Assembly: GCF_019649055.1 (NCBI RefSeq)
Contig: NW_026570294.1
Location: 558,001-622,000 of the forward strand
Source of the DNA: Paramacrobiotus metropolitanus
Taxonomy: Eukaryota; Tardigrada; Eutardigrada; Parachela; Macrobiotidae
DNA length: 64,000 nt
Direction: 5' to 3'
Shown here: positions 34,401-45,804 of the stretch, in pieces
Layout of the letters: the number at the start of each line of letters is the position of its first letter
How positions within the stretch are numbered: the first letter of the stretch is position 1
The notes under the pieces: model-generated
Told to the model about the DNA's origin: nothing
What the model saw: the letters and a program-made list of their open reading frames with translations, nothing else
Database searches by the model: none
Program-made: the position numbers and the translations under genes

Positions 34401-34954
34401 TTAGACGCCAAGAACACTCGGAGATACGTTCTGCTCAGACCACTAATTATTCAACACACCATCACAATTTTAACAAAATTGTGTTGGCGGATGTTGGACT
34501 GTACCTCTTCTACACCTGTCCAAATATTGTTTATTGGTGCTTGATGTTGGCTGACAACTATCAGACATTTATCTTTTCCCTGTCCGCACAGATTGCCGCC
34601 AACCGCATATGCTCTGCGCTGCAGCAATGTAACTACTCCTTGACCTTTTATATTTATATGATCGTCAGCAAGAAGTACAGGAGGGATTTCGTGCGCGCAT
34701 TTGGACCTGTAAGCTGCCCACCTTGGATAAAGAAGTGCTGCACCAGTTTGCGAGAATCTAGTTGCTGCACTTGTAATTGGTCTGCTAATTCTCCTGATGC
34801 ACCACACAAATTGTTTCCTTGCTGGCGGAAAATGGCGAAGTCTTCTAGTGCATCTACGGTTACGACGCAGATTCGTGGAAGCGAAGAACATGACATTCCC
34901 CTGGTGTCCGTACCACAAGGACCCTTTGCTGCACAAAATCCGAGATATCTCTGA
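25493..34954 (+). CDS. FMRFamide-receptor-like rhodopsin-class GPCR, copy 2 (7.5-kb last intron)
   Basis: Exons: 25493-25821, 26303-26434, 26558-26795 and 34337-34954, giving 438 residues, phases as in copy 1. The N-terminus has several Asn-X-Ser/Thr sites. TM1 has CTIGNGLNL and TM2 MAVGDL. TM3 has AVYPYIYYAQKW ending SLERLIAV. TM5 starts in exon 4 with VVIDACLIAAI, TM6 has DVGLYLFYTCP, and TM7 has CNYSLTFYIYMIVSKKYRRDF. The Cys-rich C-tail ends NPRYL, unlike the RSKSV end of copy 1. Intron 3 is 7541 bp against 62 bp in copy 1, due to a mobile insertion. Plasma-membrane peptide receptor by family; ligand unknown. Confidence 0.78.
26906..27090. repeat. Left subterminal repeat array of the insertion
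   Basis: Alternating GCTATTTTGCCGCA and AAAATAGCC words, with spacers such as CACTGCGTT. The array is inverted relative to that at 34131-34292. Confidence 0.75.
27796..32332 (-). pseudogene. Decayed LTR-type retroelement: gag and protease relics, no reverse transcriptase
   Basis: Read on the minus strand. 32332-31472 is a 286-codon frame with a coiled coil (ELANAQLADQVYEL...). 31089-30590 matches a Ty3-like Gag core in two frames: NLPEFHGVQNKVHGWIKQIR, LTRQAEKW, then after a frameshift FEERF and RKYRFGQKNPEQYY. A Gly/Asn-rich stretch lies around 29950-30100. At 28470-28080 comes a retropepsin-like segment: GLKMQPLGYYNRILGVGGQV, then a TAA at 28284-28286, then DADVAVLLGCDNYHF. At least one frameshift and one stop are present. 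No reverse transcriptase, integrase or long direct repeat was found, so it is a dead fragment or a gag-only non-autonomous type. Confidence 0.65.
32717..33552. mobile_element. Nested inverted-repeat element with TGCCGAAATGTC arrays
   Basis: The right end has five tandem ATGCCGAAATGTC-type units (33480-33552). The left end (32717-32762) has three units in the opposite orientation. Between them is AT-rich DNA with a CCTAAGAAA minisatellite. No coding frame. It lies just upstream (on the minus strand) of the gag relic. Confidence 0.55.
33165..33310. repeat. CCTAAGAAA minisatellite
   Basis: A 9-bp unit, CCTAAGAAA, repeats with small changes about a dozen times. Confidence 0.75.
34131..34292. repeat. 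Right subterminal repeat array of the insertion
   Basis: GGCTATTTTGCC and GGCAAAATAGC words alternate, forming several potential hairpins. It ends GCGGCAAAATAGCC just before the repeated TAAATAACGGG. Confidence 0.75.
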
Positions 34955-36017
34955 AGGCCAACGACAACGTGTTAGCAGAAAGCATGCATTCGTCTGGATT
35001 TGCTATTCTTTTCTTCTGTTTTTGCACACAGCGACGTTATTGTTTGAAAGGATGAAGTACCTACATACGTACAGAGTAGAACAATAATACTATTTGAACC
35101 AAGGCAAAAACTCGTTTGCTCAAGTGTAAAACCCAATACGAATATACTCGTACAATTTGGAAGAAGAATGAATCTATAACGGATTGATTGTACAAACCTA
35201 CGATCAGTTAAGCGATAAGACAGACGTAACATATTTATGACTACAATGCAAGACACTCCTTCCAAGCTAAGCAAAAGAGCAAAAGAACCATCGCCAAAAA
35301 TCATCACAAATAAGAACAAATTATAAATACAAAGCAGATACGGAATAGCTTAATTTAAGGCTTTTCAGTAAACTTTAAGCCCAGACAATAAGCCTCTATG
35401 TACTTTTTACAGTTGTATTGTAATCTCGTGAAATTAAGAAACAGTTTTGCATCTCGGTGGTAGCGTAACTGAAGTTCGGTGCCCCCAGTGCAACTACTGT
35501 TTACCTCTGTGCAGCCGGTTAATACGGTTCGTTGCTTCCCCCAGTGAATGCCGAAAGCTAAAATAAGGGTAGCAGCATGAGCTGATGCGGTTCAGTTTAA
35601 TTACAACAACATTCCTATGGATTCAATAAGTATGTAAATTAGTAGTAGCTAAGCTTAAAAATGGATCTGGCTATGTAGCCACTGGCCACTCAAAGCTTAT
35701 CTGACAGACTTCAATGCAGTTTAATTTCCTTTTGCGTTCGGTAACTTGGCACTGGACGATATCGATCGATTACCATTGCTTACATTTTCAAGGTGAACAA
35801 ATAATTATCATTTAAAAGTTATGTGGACTGGAAGCAACAATGACATTTTCTGGGGTTTCCATGGAATTCTAATTTATGTTCGGACAGTAAATTTCCAAAT
35901 ATGAAATCGAAGCATGCACACTTGCATGATGCAACATGTAAAATCTCTTTTATTTCATTTCAATTTCATGTAGTAAACGGTCGTGAGCTCATGTTAAACT
36001 AAACCTTTTCCTGGATT
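34955..36017. other. Intergenic
   Basis: 3' region of the GPCR and AT-rich DNA. No supported exon on either strand. Confidence 0.45.
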
Positions 36018-36472
36018 TCACGGTCTTCTGGCCCTTCGTCGAGCCTGCGCGCGGATTCGCTCTCCCCGTGCTAATGTTTCTTCCGGCAGTCCGGCACTGT
36101 AGTTATCCGGGTTGCGCCGGTCTTGATTGCGATTCGTAAACAGTTCATCATATCTGCCCTTCTCCAGCAAGCACGCTTCATGGTACATGGCCTCTATCCG
36201 CGTGCCGTACACGGCGATAACCACAGCAACGTGCTTGATGCCGGTTTCCCTGGTCAGTTTGTTGGCCGTCTGCATACCGCGTGCGGAGACCAGCTGACCG
36301 TCATAAGTGCGCACCTGCACACCCGTTGACGATATCCCGATGTAACGATTATTCCCCAGTGCGGTGTGCTCGGATCTGGCTCGTTTTGCTCTTTTCCAAG
36401 CACTTCTCTCGGGTATTACCATGTAAACGTGTGTAACTTTCTTTGAGTTACGACTGTTTCCGTGCACACCAT
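36018..36472 (-). CDS. Small basic protein with a possible GIY-YIG-like domain
   Basis: The frame is open from an acceptor-like TTTGCAG ending at 36473 down to a TGA at 36018. The first in-frame ATG (36422) would give 134 residues. The core reads VTHVYMVIPE, then NRYIGISSTGVQVR, then IEAMYHEACLLEKGRYD. The spacing of a V-Y strand, YIG, an R and a later E resembles the GIY-YIG nuclease fold, but I cannot confirm it. The last 25 residues are very basic (RAQARRRARRP). The strand preceding the ATG looks like part of the fold, so an upstream coding exon is likely. A TATAAAG lies at 36557-36563 on the same strand. If right, it would bind or cut nucleic acid. Confidence 0.45.
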
Positions 36473-36556
36473 CTGCAAATAGCCGGAATCAGTAAAATCC
36501 TAATTGAAGTTATTGAACAGACTAAAATTATGATTAAGATTTCTTTGGGGAAATCT

Positions 36557-36563
36557 CTTTATA
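36557..36563 (-). promoter_or_regulatory. TATA box upstream of the basic protein
   Basis: TATAAAG on the minus strand, about 85 bp upstream of the putative acceptor at 36473. Confidence 0.4.
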
Positions 36564-36670
36564 ATGAAGGCGGAGTTATCCGCTGACCACCGCGCGCGCA
36601 TTGGTCAGTCGTTCCTCCCCTGGCCAGGGAAAAGCAAACGCTCTCCCATCCCTGGCCACCTGGACTCGCC

Positions 36671-36679
36671 TATATAAAG
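36671..36679 (+). promoter_or_regulatory. Strong TATA box without an assigned gene
   Basis: TATATAAAG on the plus strand sits in a GC-rich context with palindromic GGCCAGG blocks just upstream. Downstream there is only a very short frame before the antisense of the J-domain gene tail. Confidence 0.4.
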
Positions 36680-37056
36680 CGGCTGACCACCAGTCGGCAA
36701 CCATTAGTTCGCCCGTTTCGTCTGTAGAAGATTTTCCTTCCCTCCCTCCATCCCCGTCACCACCTAATCCGTAACTGCTGTTCTCAAAATGTGTTAACTT
36801 CTGCTGTTTTCATCCTTGATGTTTTTCTGTGCATGGCTGTTAGGGCACTACGTGCCTCTTTTATGATGTTATATATATACGTGTCCGTATTGCTCTTTGC
36901 TTGGTATCCGCTTGATGCCCGGAAGTAAAGTCCATACCCCCTGCACCTTGTTGCTTGCCGTTAAACTCACACACTCCACATAACGACAACAGTTCTCATT
37001 ATTGTGCGTATTACAACTTAAGCCATAAGAACTCTGTGCAAACACTGTATGGACTG

Positions 37057-40000
37057 CTACTGTCGCCGCTTACCACTGTCAACACTACCGCCTCTACCGT
37101 CGTTGCCGCTACCAGCACCACGTCTGCCGCTACCGCTACTACCACTGCCACCATTACCACCGCTGCCGTTACTACCGCCACCGCTTCTGCCGCTGCTACC
37201 ACCGCCACTTCGGCCGCCACCGTTACTGCCGCCGCTGCTGTTGCGGAATGCGCCTGCTCCTGTTGAAAACGCAACTGGTTACTGGCTATGTACTGGTTTT
37301 TGGGCCATTTTCACATTTGTTTTCTTATGTAGTCACTTACCCCCTTCGGACACGGCTTTTAAGTTCAGTTGTAAATTCACGCCTCCATACACGGTCGCTT
37401 GATCGTACATTCCGTAGACTGCTGGCACGTATGTACAGTAATTGGGCGATGGCCGGCTCCAGGAGACAGCCTGGGTCCGGTCAGACATCCCAGCGGCTAT
37501 TTTGTCAAGTCCCATTGCTCTTGGTCCAGCCAAAATCTTGTCCACTGCATTAAGCCGGCTTGCGCATATCGAACTGGCCAACTGGTTCAAGAGTCGAGCT
37601 TCCGCCAGACGACACGACGAATCACTAGCACTGCTGTCTATCCATGCCGTCACGTTTCTTGTGAATTCCGGCGAGGATGGACAGAAAAATGCAGCCGCCA
37701 TCTGTGTCACAATACTCACGAGCATTTGTTCATCAATTTCCTGGAGTTTTTCTTGTATTTCGGTCTGCACCTGGCGCCGCTGTGCTGCTCCCACTTCGCT
37801 GTCCGTAACCCCGTTGGCCCGTAGAGTATCGTTGTAGACTTTCTGAATTTCGGACGCTGTGTTACGTGGATACTTTTCCAGGATATCGCGCCGTATACGT
37901 TGTACATCAGGTCGGAGCTCATCGGGATTGGGTCGCAGATTGGCCCTCTGTTGCCGCTTCTGTGTTACCATAGACTTCATGATCACATTTATCGCCGCCA
38001 GCTTCAGCATTTCCCTCAACCGTGCAAACACCGGGAAATGATCCGCTATCTCGTCGTACCATTCCGTGAAATCTTGGGCATAGAGAAACTCTGCTGATTT
38101 CTCTTTTTTGGGTACAGATCGAGTTGCTTCTTCATCGCTGTCTTGCAGATCATCTTCCGTATCGCTTTCTTGGTCGTTTTCATCGTCCACGGCGTTTCCG
38201 TTCTTGTCATACCGAAGCAGGCGCTTCTTCACACGCATCCATGTCTCATGAAATCTGTCAAACATGAAATAAAACAACGGTCTTTCGGCAAAGCCACTCT
38301 ATTCTACGCTGTAAACATTTTTTCGCAATAAATATTTAGGTTTATTTATGCCACTTCGGTGTGACAAATACCATTGCCTCTCTGAACTAAATAGATACTG
38401 TGACCTTTGCCTATTAAAATGTGTTGTATAATTTTGATGCCATGGTCTGTTTGTACGTACATGATATTCTAACCTGTAGGTTACAGTCTCTCCTTCTTCG
38501 TCCTCCTCTGCCGAATATTCGATCTTTTCCGCTTCGATCCAAAACCTATGCACACGACCACTGCCAGCGCTGCGGCGTCTGTCCGACAGTGGCCGCAGTA
38601 TGCGCTGCAGGTGCGTAGGCAGGTTTTGGAGTAGTCCTTCATATGTTGTACGAAAACTGAACGGCGCCTCCGCCGACACCTCAAATCCTGTAGTAAACAT
38701 CTTTAACAAATAGTCGGCATGGAACATCGTGGCCAGAAAGTTACTTCCCTCTAGCCGCGCGGGATAGAATTTCATTTCCTGGTACGCATGATATGGCATT
38801 TCTACGTCCGGGGCCTCCAGGCTAAACATTGTCGCGTCTATGCCCAAATTAAATACTTCACTAAAGTCCTTCCAGCCTAAGACCCCTCCGTAATATCCGT
38901 CTTCGTCATACGGACACAGATTGATGATGGGCGAGAATGTGCCATCCTTGAAGTTGACAACTACGCCATCGACGGACACTATCTGATCGCCGGGGATATC
39001 GAGCCATCGGCGGTTGCTGTCCAAAAACCCGTTATCGTCACGCAGCAGGTAATCCCACTGCAGCGTATCTTCAACCTGCGCCACATTCCACTTGTTTTCC
39101 TCGACGGCATTCAGAAGACAGTCCGTCCGTCTCTGCTCGAATTTGCCACCTGTACCTTCGCCTTTAAACGACAACTCCAACAGATGATATCTCCATAAAT
39201 TGCACAAAGTGTGCTGCGGATTGTGTAGGAGTTGCTGTTCCAGATAATTTTCCAGAAACTGCTTATGGACCAGGTTCAAGTATAGCATGTCAGAACCGCA
39301 GAGCAGGCTGCTCTGCGCGAAGGGTGCGATCTTACATGACTGCAGGATTTTCCGTGTGCAGATTTCCGCTATCGCAATATGATGGTCGCTGACAAGATTA
39401 ACTGACGTGCCGCTACGCACATGGCGCGGACATTGCGTCGTTAATTCGGCAGCTAAAATTAATAGTCCAACGGCCTTTTCCAGAAAGTGTTCGCTTGTTA
39501 TGGGATGCGCTCGCAGGTCCGTGATGCCGACAACCGTCCCGAGAATTTCCGGTAGGATTCTCCAAATCGCGTAGCACGTGGCGAACGTTCGGTTTGCTGG
39601 AAGACTGAAGGACCGCTTCATTTCTTTAACCAAGTATGTGGCAGCCGTTAAGAAACAATTCACCAAGACCACCCAATCGACCGTTGCCATACCGAGATCC
39701 AGGTACAGCATGGCCTTCTCGAAATCCGACACCGACTGGGCGGCCACGTATTTTTCGGATCGCGTGATAGCGCGCAAAGCTCGACCGGCTTCTAGATAAC
39801 CGTCGTACATATGCGTACTGGGCACATTTAAAATGCTCGAACTGTCGGCCAGAACCGTGCGACTGCAGAGAAGATTATGTAACCTTTCCACACAACGCTC
39901 GCGAAATTTGTTTTCGCGAAGAATCAGGAAGACGGCGATGTAGACGGTCTCGGCTGGAAAGAGTGCGACCGCCTCATTACACAGTGCGGTTGCTTCGAAA

Positions 40001-40713
40001 AGATTGTTGAGTAGTCTTGCACGAGCAGCTCGAAGTACCAGTAAACTGGCACGAAAAGGCGTCGGTAGTTGTTCAACATCTTTTCCAACCGTTAGTTCAT
40101 TACAGACAAACAGCGCTTCGGTAATGCACCGCTGTTGCATAATATACGCCGCCATCGCTGTGATGTCTCGTGCGTACAAATGCTGTTTAATTTTTGTGAC
40201 ATAACCTGGTTGGGGTTCTTGAATTTCTCCGTAGACCGCTTCGTTGTCATCCAGTACGTTGTCTTCTTTCCAGTTACTGGTGCTGTCGGCATCGTTATCC
40301 GTGTTAGTGACCAGTGTTATCACTGCACGCACCGCGCTCTGCAGCTCGGGGAGATTATTGACGAGTGTAATCTTCTCCGACAACTGCTGTCCTTTAGCGA
40401 ACAATTTCCGGTACCGTTCCGACAACCGACTGCCGCCATCCAGGAACATTACATCCACATCCGTGGCGGCTCCCTCGTACTGTTCATCATACTTGGCTCG
40501 TCGCTCCGGATCCAGTAGGACATGCTTGGCATTGGTCAGCTGCTTCATTAATTCCTCACGTTGCCGCATGATATCTTCGCTGTCGGGATTGCGGTTTTTG
40601 TCCGGATGTACCAGCAACGCTTGACGACGGAAGGCTCGTTCAATCTCGACGGTAGCGGCATCCGAAGATACGCCCAGTAGCTGATACAGATCTGTGAATG
40701 ACGGGTTGGCCAT
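37057..40713 (-). CDS. Large J-domain (DnaJ-like) protein with acidic linker and Gly/Ser-rich tail
   Basis: Exons in reading order: 40713-38474, 38254-37341 and 37259-37057, phases 2 and 1, giving 1118 residues. Residues 6-78 are a J domain with the HPD motif at 36-38, the Hsp70-stimulating signature (established). A long helical, TPR-like region follows (about 150-480). Then comes a distinctive domain (GRVHRFWIEAE, MRVKKRLL, DFTEWYDEIADHFPVFARLREML) interrupted by an acidic DDENDQESDTEDD stretch. The last exon encodes about 65 residues of Gly/Ser/Arg low complexity ending SGKRRQ. If intron 1 is kept, the frame ends at 38299 instead. There is no signal peptide or membrane segment, so it is probably cytosolic or nuclear. 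Likely an Hsp70 co-chaperone; specific role unknown. Confidence 0.8.
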
Positions 40714-42690
40714 ATTTGTTAAATAATCGTAAATGTCATTAGCGATAGGTTTTCTATAATGGCATTATAACAAAAACTAGACCGTATAGGCGGTAACCCG
40801 ACTAGAGTAGGCAACTATGTAAAAGGTACTAGCTCAAACTGCACCCAGTTGCGGACATGTTTATGCAGTTGTTACCATCAAACAATCAAATTTATGCGTC
40901 TAAGCATGTTTGCTGATTATTATGAGATAATCTAGCTGGTAGCTTATTGGCTGGTTATCGCAGTACTTTGCATCGGATGTTTAGATATGCATTTCTGAAC
41001 AACGACAGCAAAGATTACATGTCACTAAACCCGTGTCTCGAAGGATCGGCAAAGATACCACGAAATTATGCTTAAATTCCGTTGCTCAGAGGGCACTTTG
41101 TCTCTTATCACTTATCTATATTATAATAATAAAATGTCTGCAAGTTTGCCATCGGTTTACTCATCTTGGCTCAGTGTTGATAATAAGCGGCTGAATCTTC
41201 AGGTTGCAAGTGCAGCGTGATACCTACGCGCAAAGTTGCAGAGTGCATAGTAATTTTGATAAGGAAGTGCATAAACTGACCGCCACTTACAGCCACTCGT
41301 CATTACTCTAATTTTAAATATTTATTCTCGCAGATAAGGAGCTATTATCGATTTACTTGGAGCCTCGACGAGAGGCAAAGAAATGTCTGTGAAAGCTTTA
41401 CGCCTAATCTATCGATGACCGTTTTTTATGACGGGAAATCGAAAAATAATGCGGTTTAAGTGTGTTAATAGCACGCTTTCGCTATAGCCTGCGCTTGACG
41501 TCTGCAGCTACGCTGCCGACGCCTATAATTCGCAAAATCTTATGAAACTGTTAACTGCATTTTAAAAATTAAAAATCTTGTCATCTGATGGTATGGGCCT
41601 TCTTCCTGTGCCACATCCTTTTCATGTCCATAATCTGTACGAGTACGACATATATGCGCGTTACAACGGAATGTTGCGGCAAAGTCTACTGCTAGCTAGC
41701 ATTTTGACGACGTAAACACACCACCGCACTAAATTTATTTCTATGTATTTATCACTCGCGTTTTTTGGGCTTATATACCGTGGAAATACGCGGATGTGAC
41801 CTTTTTGCTGACACGGGCGAATACGCATGCCGTCGGCTCTATTTCTCTCTGTGCAGGGGTAAATGACGCACTCTATCATCATTTCGATATGATCGTAATG
41901 GTAATTAAACTACATAAAAGATCACAAAGATATCACTCGTTCCTGATTGCTGGGAATTTAACTAAATTTGGAAATGTCGTCTGTTGGATTGCGTGACTAT
42001 TCTGCGGGGCTGCGATTTGTTTTCGAGGTAAACTACAGTGCTATCCATCGATGTTCTAGTCATTCCCGTGAAGTTCACAAAAAATTCCGCGTCATCCACA
42101 GGACCACAGCAGCTTTTGTACACACAGACGATGCAAACGTAAAATAGGAAATTAGGGATCACGAAGAAAAAGAAGGTATTCTGGGATTCCAGTACTTAAC
42201 CTGGTAATATTTTGCACCGTCATGTCGGGTTTTGGATAAAGCGTGGATATAGAGAGCGAGAGGGTATCTACCTTCTATTTATTTATTAATTCTGTTCCAC
42301 GTAAATCAGTACAAAAAATTTGAATGACGATTAACATTATTTAAGACATTCAGAAAAATCCAGGCACTTAAGCATGTATTGCTGTAGGTAAGATGGAGCA
42401 ATATTATTTAAGAAGGAGTAAATTGTATGTTGATCGCGTGAGCTATTCACGCCAACCGCCTCACGGGAGTATGTAGTACTCTAAACACCCTTATAGGTCA
42501 TGGACTATATGCTCCGCTAATCCACTACACTAATGAAATCCCCCTTCCCGGGGGAATGAATAATCGGTATGATGACGTAGAAATTAAATAAATGCGCATT
42601 TGTTTGGTTTACAAACAGCCCAACGCAGCGGCATGTGGTTCGTCTGCCTGAGTCAAGGTTGCATAAATTCGTTACTACTTAATCAGGCCG
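40714..42690. other. Intergenic
   Basis: No supported gene. A minus-strand frame at 41962-42162 starts hydrophobic with Cys residues and has one N-glycosylation site, but no ATG or clear splice partner was found. Confidence 0.4.
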
Positions 42691-43986
42691 ATGAAGCGCA
42701 CCTTGATGCGTGTAAACAGAGGCTTCCTCAAGTCGCGATTGATTAAAACCTATAAACATTCTTCTATTCTGAGACACGGCTTACTTTACCGATTCATTCT
42801 GCAATCCGTGTGCAACATGTTAGTCAACACAACTTCGAATTTTTCCGCTGTACCGGCGAAACGCATACCGGCAAATTTGTCCAACCTATTTCTAACGGAA
42901 TCGCAGTTCAACGTATTCTACGGCGTCAACCTGTTCTGCTGTATCACCGCGTGTTCCCTGTACATTCTCCTTGTCGCTGTACTCATCCGGCAGAGCGGCC
43001 ATTTTACCGGCTCGCGGTTGCTCATTCTACACCAGCTGATCATCGAGATCCTGATGGTGGCCATCCACTGGCCCATCTGGATCGCCACCGTCGCGGAAGG
43101 CCAGCAGCAACGCGGCGTGGTCCGTTCCTTATCCTTCTGCCAACACTATTTCTTCTTCTACATCATCAACCTCACCGCGGTTCACTACGGACTACTCGGT
43201 ATGGCGCTGAACCGTTTCGTGGCTATCGTGTTTCCCCATCACTACAGAACCTTATCCTCAAAACACATGGTGTTAATTCTCATCGTGTTCTCCTGGGCGA
43301 TGGGCTTCTTCTGTGACTTCTACGTGTATCTGGGCGCGGAGGGTGGATTCTTCCCGCACCCGCCCTACGGTGTCTGCAACTTCAACCACCCCGGGGGCAT
43401 GTACGCGCTGGTGACGGTGTTTCGCACGTATTTGCCGTTGTCGTTAACCGGGCTGCTGTATTTGACCCTGTTTACCAAGATCACCGTGGTATGGTACCGG
43501 CAGAAGAAAGTAATTGCCGAGCGTAATCAGGCGGATGACCCGAAAATGCGGGCTTTTAAGCGGCGCGCACTGCTGGCACGGGTGTTGTTTGTCATGACCG
43601 TCATTCACTGCGTGTCGTTCAATGCGGTGCCGTTTGTTATGACGGTGATGCCGTGGTTGTTTGCCAGTCAGCTCAGTCGGCAGTGGGTGAGGTTCATTTT
43701 CTTCTCGGGATTTTTATCTCCGCCGGTAAGCCATTCACTAATTAATCTCACGAAAGGTCTATTGCTTGCCGACTGACACTGCAGAATACTGGCTGTATAC
43801 AAATTAATTTTGCAGTTGGTATTCTTCGCGATGAATCAGGATTGTCGTCGCGGAGTTAGGAAGCTGCTGCGTATTGGAAATAGTAGAGTAGGGAAGGAGG
43901 CGTTCAGCAGTGGGAACGGGAAATCAGGGAAGACCGATTTAACGAATGCGTCGATCAAACCGACTATCAACGATACACGAGTCTAA
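42691..43986 (+). CDS. Orphan rhodopsin-class GPCR
   Basis: Exons 42691-43725 and 43816-43986 (phase 0), 401 residues. An in-frame ATG at 42817 (MLVNTTSNFS) may be the true start. It gives an N-terminus with Asn-X-Ser/Thr sites. Seven hydrophobic segments: TM1 VNLFCCITACSLYILLVAVLI; TM2 LLILHQLIIEILMVAIHW; a Cys at the start of TM3 (SFCQHYFFFY); NRF in place of DRY (GMALNRFVAI); TM5 TYLPLSLTGLLYLTLF; TM6 LFVMTVIHCVSFNAVPFVM; TM7 IFFSGFLSPPLVFFAMNQDCRRGVRKLL spanning the intron. The tail is Ser/Lys-rich. It is not close to the two receptors at 8210 and 25493. Ligand unknown. Confidence 0.8.
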
Positions 43987-44708
43987 CTATACAAGAAATG
44001 CGCATCGATTTACGTGCTCGCATTAATTTTATTATTTTAGCGCGCACTTCCTCATGGCAATGTAAATATACGACTATACCCAGTTGTCGCGCTCAGTCAG
44101 GATTTTACCTTAATCAATTAAATCAAACCGTTTAGGTGATAAACAACGAGTCGATGAATTAATAACGGCTTACAATGTTTTCAGTTTTCACGTATGTAAG
44201 TCCCAGTTGGGTTGGTTCACGCATTTTTATTAAAATTAAATTTTATTTTCCCACATATGAAAACATGCATGTACGACGTACCGATATAAAGTTTGATTTA
44301 CGCTACAGCAACGCCCAAATCAAAAGTGATTAAACAGTGTCATGAGATAAATCATAAGAGCTTTGAAATCTGAAGAAGCAGTACGTGACAGTAGAGCGGA
44401 TATGTCAACAGGTGTCGCATGGGGTGTAAAGTGGGGGCGAGCTTGTTAGAAAGCATATTCAAGTGTCTCGCATTAAATACTGCTGCTGCGCCAGCGTATT
44501 ACGTACGCAAATCTTCCTTCTAACTTTTCATAAAACGGCGTGTAACTTTGACGGGTATGCGTGCTGAAAGTTTTCCCTACCGGAGCTTTTATGAGATTTA
44601 GGTGCAAAGGTCACACTATTGCGCGCACATAGCCTTCCGGATTCAAAGTCTGCACTCGCAAAAAAACATAATCAGTGATTTTGAGTAGCATTTCTTTACT
44701 GCGCCAAA
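43987..44708. other. Intergenic
   Basis: AT-rich; nothing recognised. Confidence 0.5.
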
Positions 44709-45804
44709 ATGTCCAGCGTAATCGATACCGTGGAAAATGAGCGGAGGAAGAATATATGCTATTCACGTGCACTGCGTACGCTGGGAGCTGCAGAAATTTT
44801 ATGTGGATGTTATCTAATCACCTTGGATATAATAGGTACGCAAATCAGGATTACACTAAGCGGTAGCGGGGGTTACAGTAATACTGAAACACTGTTAGAT
44901 TTTCCAGACTCTTTGTTGCGTGTGGATAATACATAATAAAGTGTTCAGATTATAAACTTAACACGCCGGTCCTAACGCCGGTCCTAAATAGTAGTATGTA
45001 CGTGTACACAAATGGTCAGTAAAATCCCTTAATTAACAACTTATCGGCTTATTACAAAATAATCAGGATGGCTTGGAATTCATCACAGTAACATTAACAT
45101 TTGTTGTCTATACCAAAGTAATAACTGATGTTGCTCCAAAAAAAATTTAATACTACGTTATCATTAACATATTTTTTTCTTTCGATGCAGCTTTCAGTAC
45201 CTTCCGTTCAGCCGCATTATACATCGACTTCCGAGCATCAGGATTATGGGCCGGTCTCCTCTATCTCGTATCCGGCGCATTAGCTGTCCACTCTGGCCGT
45301 CCAATCAAACCAAACCGTCCCGTCGCAGCATACCGATGCCCATTAACCGCCACAGTCGCCATCAGCGCGTTGTGTACCTTCTCGGCTATGTGCTTATCCG
45401 TGCCTTTTGCCTACTCCATTTCCAACACGTACGTCTACTGCATCGTGGAAAAGGCGCACTGTACGATCTTCACATTGCGGTGCGCGTATCTTGGCGGCTA
45501 TCTCATCGCGTTCATCCTATCGGTGTCGCTAACCACCACGGCGGCGTTGAGCCTGCACCGACTGATGTGTGGCGCAAAGGTCACGGAGAGAGTGGAGGCG
45601 GTGTGCGGTCCGTGTACGGCAGCAGCTGCCGTCGAGCGACGGGATACGCATCCACCGTATGCACCGTATACGTCGGTGTATCCACCGTCGTATTTCGGAC
45701 GGAGCGATGCGAATCACGGGATGGCGTTGAGTGTGTATCCGGTGACGCAGTTGACCGGGCGGGAAATTATCACGGCTGTACAAGCGGGAAGCGAAAAGTC
45801 ATAA
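44709..45804 (+). CDS. Four-transmembrane (MS4A/tetraspan-like) protein
   Basis: Exons 44709-44835 and 45191-45804 (phase 1), 246 residues. TM1 LGAAEILCGCYLITLDIIG, TM2 LWAGLLYLVSGALAV, TM3 TVAISALCTFSAMCLSV, TM4 GGYLIAFILSVSLTTTAAL. The cytosolic C-tail has Pro/Tyr-rich stretches (HPPYAPYTSVYPPSYF). GLWAGLLYLVSG in TM2 recalls MS4A-type proteins. The intron falls at the end of TM1 in phase 1, as in both halves of the gene at 20236-22062, so these are likely one family. Membrane protein of unknown function. Confidence 0.72.

Larger units (their letters stand above)
36473..37056. other. Intergenic promoter-like region
   Basis: It contains two TATA boxes: the minus-strand one at 36557 and a plus-strand one at 36671. 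CCCTGGCCAGGG-type palindromes lie at 36600-36660. No coding exon can be assigned to the plus-strand promoter. Confidence 0.45.

Noticed and set aside
36955-37402. Plus-strand frames rich in Thr/Ala or Pro/Leu
   Set aside because: They are the antisense of the Gly/Ser-rich last exon of the J-domain gene. The GC-rich trinucleotide repeat keeps several frames open by chance.
41962-42162. Minus-strand frame starting with a leader-like Cys-containing stretch
   Set aside because: No ATG in frame and no convincing splice partner. Kept only as a note.
42430-42560. Possible tRNA-like fold near a CCCCCTTCCCGGGGG stem
   Set aside because: I could not place acceptor, D and T arms with conserved bases, so only an isolated stem is supported.
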